Below are positions 14,769-16,870 of a stretch of DNA of 16,870 nt, one piece after another (position 1 is the stretch's first letter; each line of letters begins with the position of its first letter). Made by a program: the position numbers and the translations under genes. Under the pieces are notes generated by a model, which was given only the letters and a program-made list of their open reading frames with translations, ran no database searches and was not told where the DNA came from. Source of the DNA: Deltaproteobacteria bacterium RIFCSPHIGHO2_12_FULL_43_9 (GTDB lineage Bacteria; Bdellovibrionota; O2-12-FULL-43-9); NCBI GenBank assembly GCA_001798265.1, contig MGRR01000100.1, positions 1-16,870 on the forward strand, written 5' to 3'.

Positions 14769-14864
14769 ATGGAAGTAAGGAGAGCAAAAGAAGACGACTT
14801 AAATGCCGTTTACATGATGGGCTATGACGTATGGTCTGATGGTTTAGAGTCAAATGATTATTAA
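14769..14864 (+). pseudogene. Truncated GNAT acetyltransferase, N-terminal remnant
   Basis: An ATG four bases after the antitoxin stop opens a 31-codon frame. Its product, MEVRRAKEDDLNAVYMMGYD followed by VWSDGLESNDY, closely resembles the first strand and helix of GNAT N-acetyltransferases (xxIRxAxxxDLxxVYxL...). A complete GNAT domain needs about 140 residues or more, and the acetyl-CoA-binding loop is absent. The following bases are AT-rich, contain stops in all frames nearby and show no continuation that I can recognise. It is therefore probably the remnant of a third cassette gene lost by deletion. A real 31-residue peptide cannot be excluded. Confidence 0.6.
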
Positions 14865-14946
14865 TTTTAATCCGCCGTCTTATTTTTAACTTTCACATTT
14901 ACTAGTTTCATAGCTTGGAGTAGGGTTAAATTGTGCGGACTTACTG

Positions 14947-14986
14947 CAATAAAAGCAGGCTTCTAGTTTACTGCCTGTTTTTATTG
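14947..14986. terminator. Bidirectional intrinsic terminator
   Basis: CAATAAAAGCAGGC pairs with GCCTGTTTTTATTG across a 12-base loop, with one G-T pair. GCAGGC forms the strong base. A T-run follows on the plus strand and, by symmetry, on the minus strand. It would end transcription of the toxin-antitoxin unit from the left and any leftward transcription from the right. Confidence 0.7.
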
Positions 14987-15035
14987 TGCAAATTGCGAGC
15001 CTTACGAATCGGTGTTTCCATTAAAATCTAGTAAT

Positions 15036-15071
15036 GAAAACAAAAAAGGGCCGGATATTTTATCCAGCCCT
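15036..15071 (-). terminator. Intrinsic terminator of the secreted-protein gene
   Basis: On the minus strand AGGGCTGGATA pairs with TATCCGGCCCT, with one mismatch and a small A-rich loop, followed by TTTTTTGTTTT. This is a standard hairpin and T-tract, 22 bases beyond the stop codon at 15094. Confidence 0.85.
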
Positions 15072-15093
15072 AATATAAATAATTTAGTTCTTA

Positions 15094-15639
15094 CTATTTG
15101 CTAACTGATTTCTGAATTATTTTAGTACTATTTTCCTTTGAATCAAGAGTAAGGTTTCCAAAAATAAGCAATGATCTATAAAACTTACCATTTTTCGATA
15201 AAGGACCACTCATTGCTGAAGTCATATTTGCAAGTAAGTTCGTTATAGTAGTACCTCCCATAGATAAGCCACCTTGTGTGTCTTGTGTTGGGCCAGTAAA
15301 AGCGGCTAACCAATACGTTGTGTATGTTTTACCATCAGCTGATGTAATGGCTTTCTGAACCATAATTTTGGCTGAATACTCTAACCTTTCATCAGAAAAG
15401 TTTTTGCTCCATTCTCCAGAAAACGTCTGATAATCCTCGGTAGAATCTTCATCTTTTACTAACTCAATAACAGCATCTTCGCCAAGCGTCATTACCGTAT
15501 TTCCGCATCCGTCTATTAAATCTGTACTTTCACAAACAGCAGATCCTGTAAAAAGTTTTATTGTAACCTTTTCATTCTCTGCAAGTGCGAAGCTGCTAAG
15601 TCCAAAAAGTAAAACCAATGACAATAAAATTTTATTCAT
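15094..15639 (-). CDS. Secreted protein of unknown function behind a microsatellite
   Basis: I do not recognise the family. The 181-residue protein has a clear signal peptide, MNKILLSLVLLFGLSSFALA, probably cleaved before E21, so it is exported. The mature part is polar, mostly beta-like, with two cysteines (C36 and C45) that may form a disulfide, and a Gly/Ser/Thr-rich stretch around 118-145. The ATG at 15639 is chosen because AAGGAG (15648-15653) lies eight bases upstream and the signal peptide starts there. The frame stays open upstream to a TTG at 15747, across a (GAAA)n tract. An intrinsic terminator follows, so the gene is a single unit. It shares the AT-richer character of the toxin-antitoxin stretch. 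Confidence 0.8.
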   Translation of the reverse strand: MNKILLSLVLLFGLSSFALAENEKVTIKLFTGSAVCESTDLIDGCGNTVMTLGEDAVIELVKDEDSTEDYQTFSGEWSKNFSDERLEYSAKIMVQKAITSADGKTYTTYWLAAFTGPTQDTQGGLSMGGTTITNLLANMTSAMSGPLSKNGKFYRSLLIFGNLTLDSKENSTKIIQKSVSK

Positions 15640-15685
15640 ACAAAACACTCCTTTAAAATTCCCTTCGTTGCCCAGTTTAATACAG

Positions 15686-15720
<35 letters not shown>

Positions 15721-15891
15721 CAAATTTCTCAATACAAGAGTGAACAATTTTACAAATACAGTGAGATGCCCACACCCTTTGGGGATGACAGGTAAGGAAT
15801 GATTTCGACCCAGTATGAATTTCTCTTTTCCCGGGCTTATCTGACCCGTGTAAGAAAAGTCAGACTTTTAATACAGAGATTGACGTTTTAG

Positions 15892-16449
15892 TCATTCCGA
15901 AACCAAATAAACCTTCGCCATTTTATCCCCTATCTTGATCTTTGGCAGTGTTTCCGTTCCTTCGACAACCTGACCGAAGACAGTATATTTTCTATCTAAT
16001 GAAGGTTGTGGTGCTAAGCAGATATAAAACTGGCTACCAGCAGAATTAGGATCAGAGGTTCTTGCCATCGCAACTGTACCAACCAAATGTGGTTTTTCAT
16101 TGAATTCCGCTTCTATTGTATATCCTGGACCACCGCTACCATCACCACTAGGATCGCCACCCTGTACCACAAAACCTGGAACCACCCTGTGGAATGTCAG
16201 GCCATCATAGTATTTCTTTTTAACAAGCTTTTTGAAATTTTCTACAGTTTTAGGTGCAGCATCCGGATATAAATCCATGATTAATTTGCCACCTTTATCC
16301 AATTCAATAACTACATGTTCCTTGCCTTGTGAATTCCCATTCATTGATAAATCCTTTTCTGCAGTCTTTCTCGGAAGATAAAAAAAGAGAAGAAAAACAA
16401 GCAATCCAACTGCGATAATTGCCAAGATTGTTAAAGCTTTCGAGTGCAT
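15892..16449 (-). CDS. Membrane-anchored cyclophilin-type peptidyl-prolyl isomerase
   Basis: The enzyme catalyses cis-trans isomerisation of X-Pro bonds during protein folding. The 185-residue product has an N-terminal hydrophobic segment (about 6-24), a short linker, then a cyclophilin domain (about 45-185). Catalytic and binding residues are visible in FHRVVPGFVVQGGD (86-99): R88, F93 and Q96, matching Arg55, Phe60 and Gln63 of human cyclophilin A. MARTSDPNSAGSQFYI (128-143) is the second family motif. Cleavage of the segment is uncertain, so it may be anchored or periplasmic. The ATG at 16449 has GGAGGA (16456-16461) six bases upstream, and a dispersed repeat begins at the next base. Its promoter therefore lies in or beyond the repeats. 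Confidence 0.95.
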   Translation of the reverse strand: MHSKALTILAIIAVGLLVFLLFFYLPRKTAEKDLSMNGNSQGKEHVVIELDKGGKLIMDLYPDAAPKTVENFKKLVKKKYYDGLTFHRVVPGFVVQGGDPSGDGSGGPGYTIEAEFNEKPHLVGTVAMARTSDPNSAGSQFYICLAPQPSLDRKYTVFGQVVEGTETLPKIKIGDKMAKVYLVSE

Positions 16450-16461
16450 AAGTATTCCTCC

Positions 16462-16660
16462 GTCATTGCGAGTTCCTCGTCTTTATGAGCACCCACTGTC
16501 ATTCCCGCGAACGCGGGAATCCAGATCCCGGCTTCCGCCGGGATGACTGTACTAGATCCCCGTTTTCACGGGGATGACGAAAAAGAGATCCCTCGGCTTC
16601 GCCTCGGGATGACGTTGCCGTCATTGCGAACAGATCCCTCGCCTTCGGCTCGGGATGACG
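16462..16660. repeat. Palindromic repeat cluster between cyclophilin and tatA
   Basis: Modules in order: a short GTCATTGCGAG piece; GTCATTCCCGCGAACGCGGG with AATCC (16501-16520 fits ATTCCC-N8-GGGAAT); ATCCCGGCTTCCGCCGGGAT; GATCCCCGTTTTCACGGGGA with TGAC, identical to 9954; GATCCCTCGGCTTCGCCTCG with GGATGACG; GTCATTGCGAA; and GATCCCTCGCCTTCGGCTCG with GGATGACG. The cluster fills the divergent gap, so both neighbouring promoters must lie inside or next to it. Confidence 0.92.
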
Positions 16661-16663
16661 AAT

Positions 16664-16692
16664 TTGACATACTATATAGCAGCAAATTAGTC
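16664..16692 (+). promoter_or_regulatory. Possible promoter of the tat gene
   Basis: A consensus -35 hexamer, TTGACA, is at 16664-16669, just right of the last repeat. At 17 bases spacing the -10 position reads TTAGTC, a poor match, so the call is tentative. Confidence 0.3.
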
Positions 16693-16711
16693 TTCACAAA
16701 AGGAGAAAGAA

Positions 16712-16870
16712 ATGTTCAATATCGGAATCCCAGAACTAGTGATTATTCTGGGAATAGCGATACTTGTTGTAGGCCCCAAACGTCTCCCGAATCTGGCAAA
16801 GTCTTTGGGAAACGGGTTTAGGGAATTCCGCAAGGCATCCGATGGCATCAAGGACTCTTTCCGAAACATT
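16712..16870 (+). CDS. tatA: Sec-independent translocase subunit TatA/TatB (5' part)
   Basis: This is a Tat pathway membrane component that helps move folded proteins across the inner membrane. Only the first 53 codons lie in the window. They show a short N-terminal periplasmic piece, one membrane helix (PELVIILGIAILVVG, 7-21), the hinge GPKRLPNLAKSLG (21-33) and the start of an amphipathic helix with FREFRKASDGIKDSF. E8 after the proline is usual in TatB and also seen in many delta-type TatA proteins, so the subunit type is open. AGGAG at 16701-16705 lies six bases before the ATG. The tatC gene, if linked, lies outside. Confidence 0.9.
   Translation, partial: MFNIGIPELVIILGIAILVVGPKRLPNLAKSLGNGFREFRKASDGIKDSFRNI

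Noticed and set aside
15826..15875. Hairpin TCTGAC...GTCAGA between the cyclophilin and secreted-protein genes
   Set aside because: The stem has only six pairs, the loop is 13 bases and no T-tract follows on the minus strand, where a terminator for the cyclophilin would be needed.

Overview
The window looks like chromosomal DNA of a Gram-negative (diderm) bacterium of moderate GC content. It encodes an S13 D,D-carboxypeptidase (PBP4), a membrane-anchored lytic transglycosylase, a class A penicillin-binding protein with an OB insert, a probable substrate-binding lipoprotein and a Tat translocase subunit. An RNase J, a Thermus-like 7Fe ferredoxin and a receiver-GGDEF protein point to Desulfobacterota/'Deltaproteobacteria' or a related candidate phylum rather than to enterics. 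This placement is inference. I saw no rRNA, tRNA or CRISPR array.

Layout. (1) 103-2809, minus strand: a receiver-GGDEF protein, prmA and rsmE form an operon with overlapping stop and start codons (ATGA, then TAATG). (2) 2846-3152: an array of palindromic repeats containing two tandem expansions with 20-nt and 18-nt periods. (3) 3160-4695, minus strand: an orphan family-5 solute-binding protein. Its 5' end overlaps that of the divergent dacB by 50 bp, and its ribosome-binding site lies in the dacB signal-peptide codons. (4) 4646-9951, plus strand: dacB, an mltD-like transglycosylase, a periplasmic TPR-like protein and RNase J, with ATGA overlaps between the first three. (5) 9954-10500: a 7Fe ferredoxin bracketed by copies of a repeat. 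(6) An alpha/beta hydrolase (minus) is divergent from PBP1A (plus). (7) 13941-15750: an AT-richer accessory stretch with a perfect 13-bp inverted repeat, a BrnT-like toxin with a ribbon-helix-helix antitoxin, a 31-codon GNAT remnant, two terminators and a secreted protein of unknown function behind a (GAAA)n microsatellite. (8) 15892-16449, minus: a membrane-anchored cyclophilin. (9) Another repeat cluster, then the start of a tatA/tatB gene cut by the window edge.

The most distinctive feature is the family of small palindromic repeats that begin or end in GTCAT/ATGAC. They occur in seven clusters and sit tight against gene ends: inside the rsmE stop region, at the ferredoxin stop, two bases after the RNase J stop and directly against the cyclophilin ribosome-binding site. 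Two copies fit the 20-bp form ATTCCC-N8-GGGAAT, known in Neisseria as dRS3.

No large undescribed system is evident. The best candidates for a second look are the possibly phase-variable secreted protein, the repeat-bracketed ferredoxin, the reciprocal overlap of dacB with the binding protein, and the coupling of a c-di-GMP response regulator to two translation-apparatus methyltransferases.
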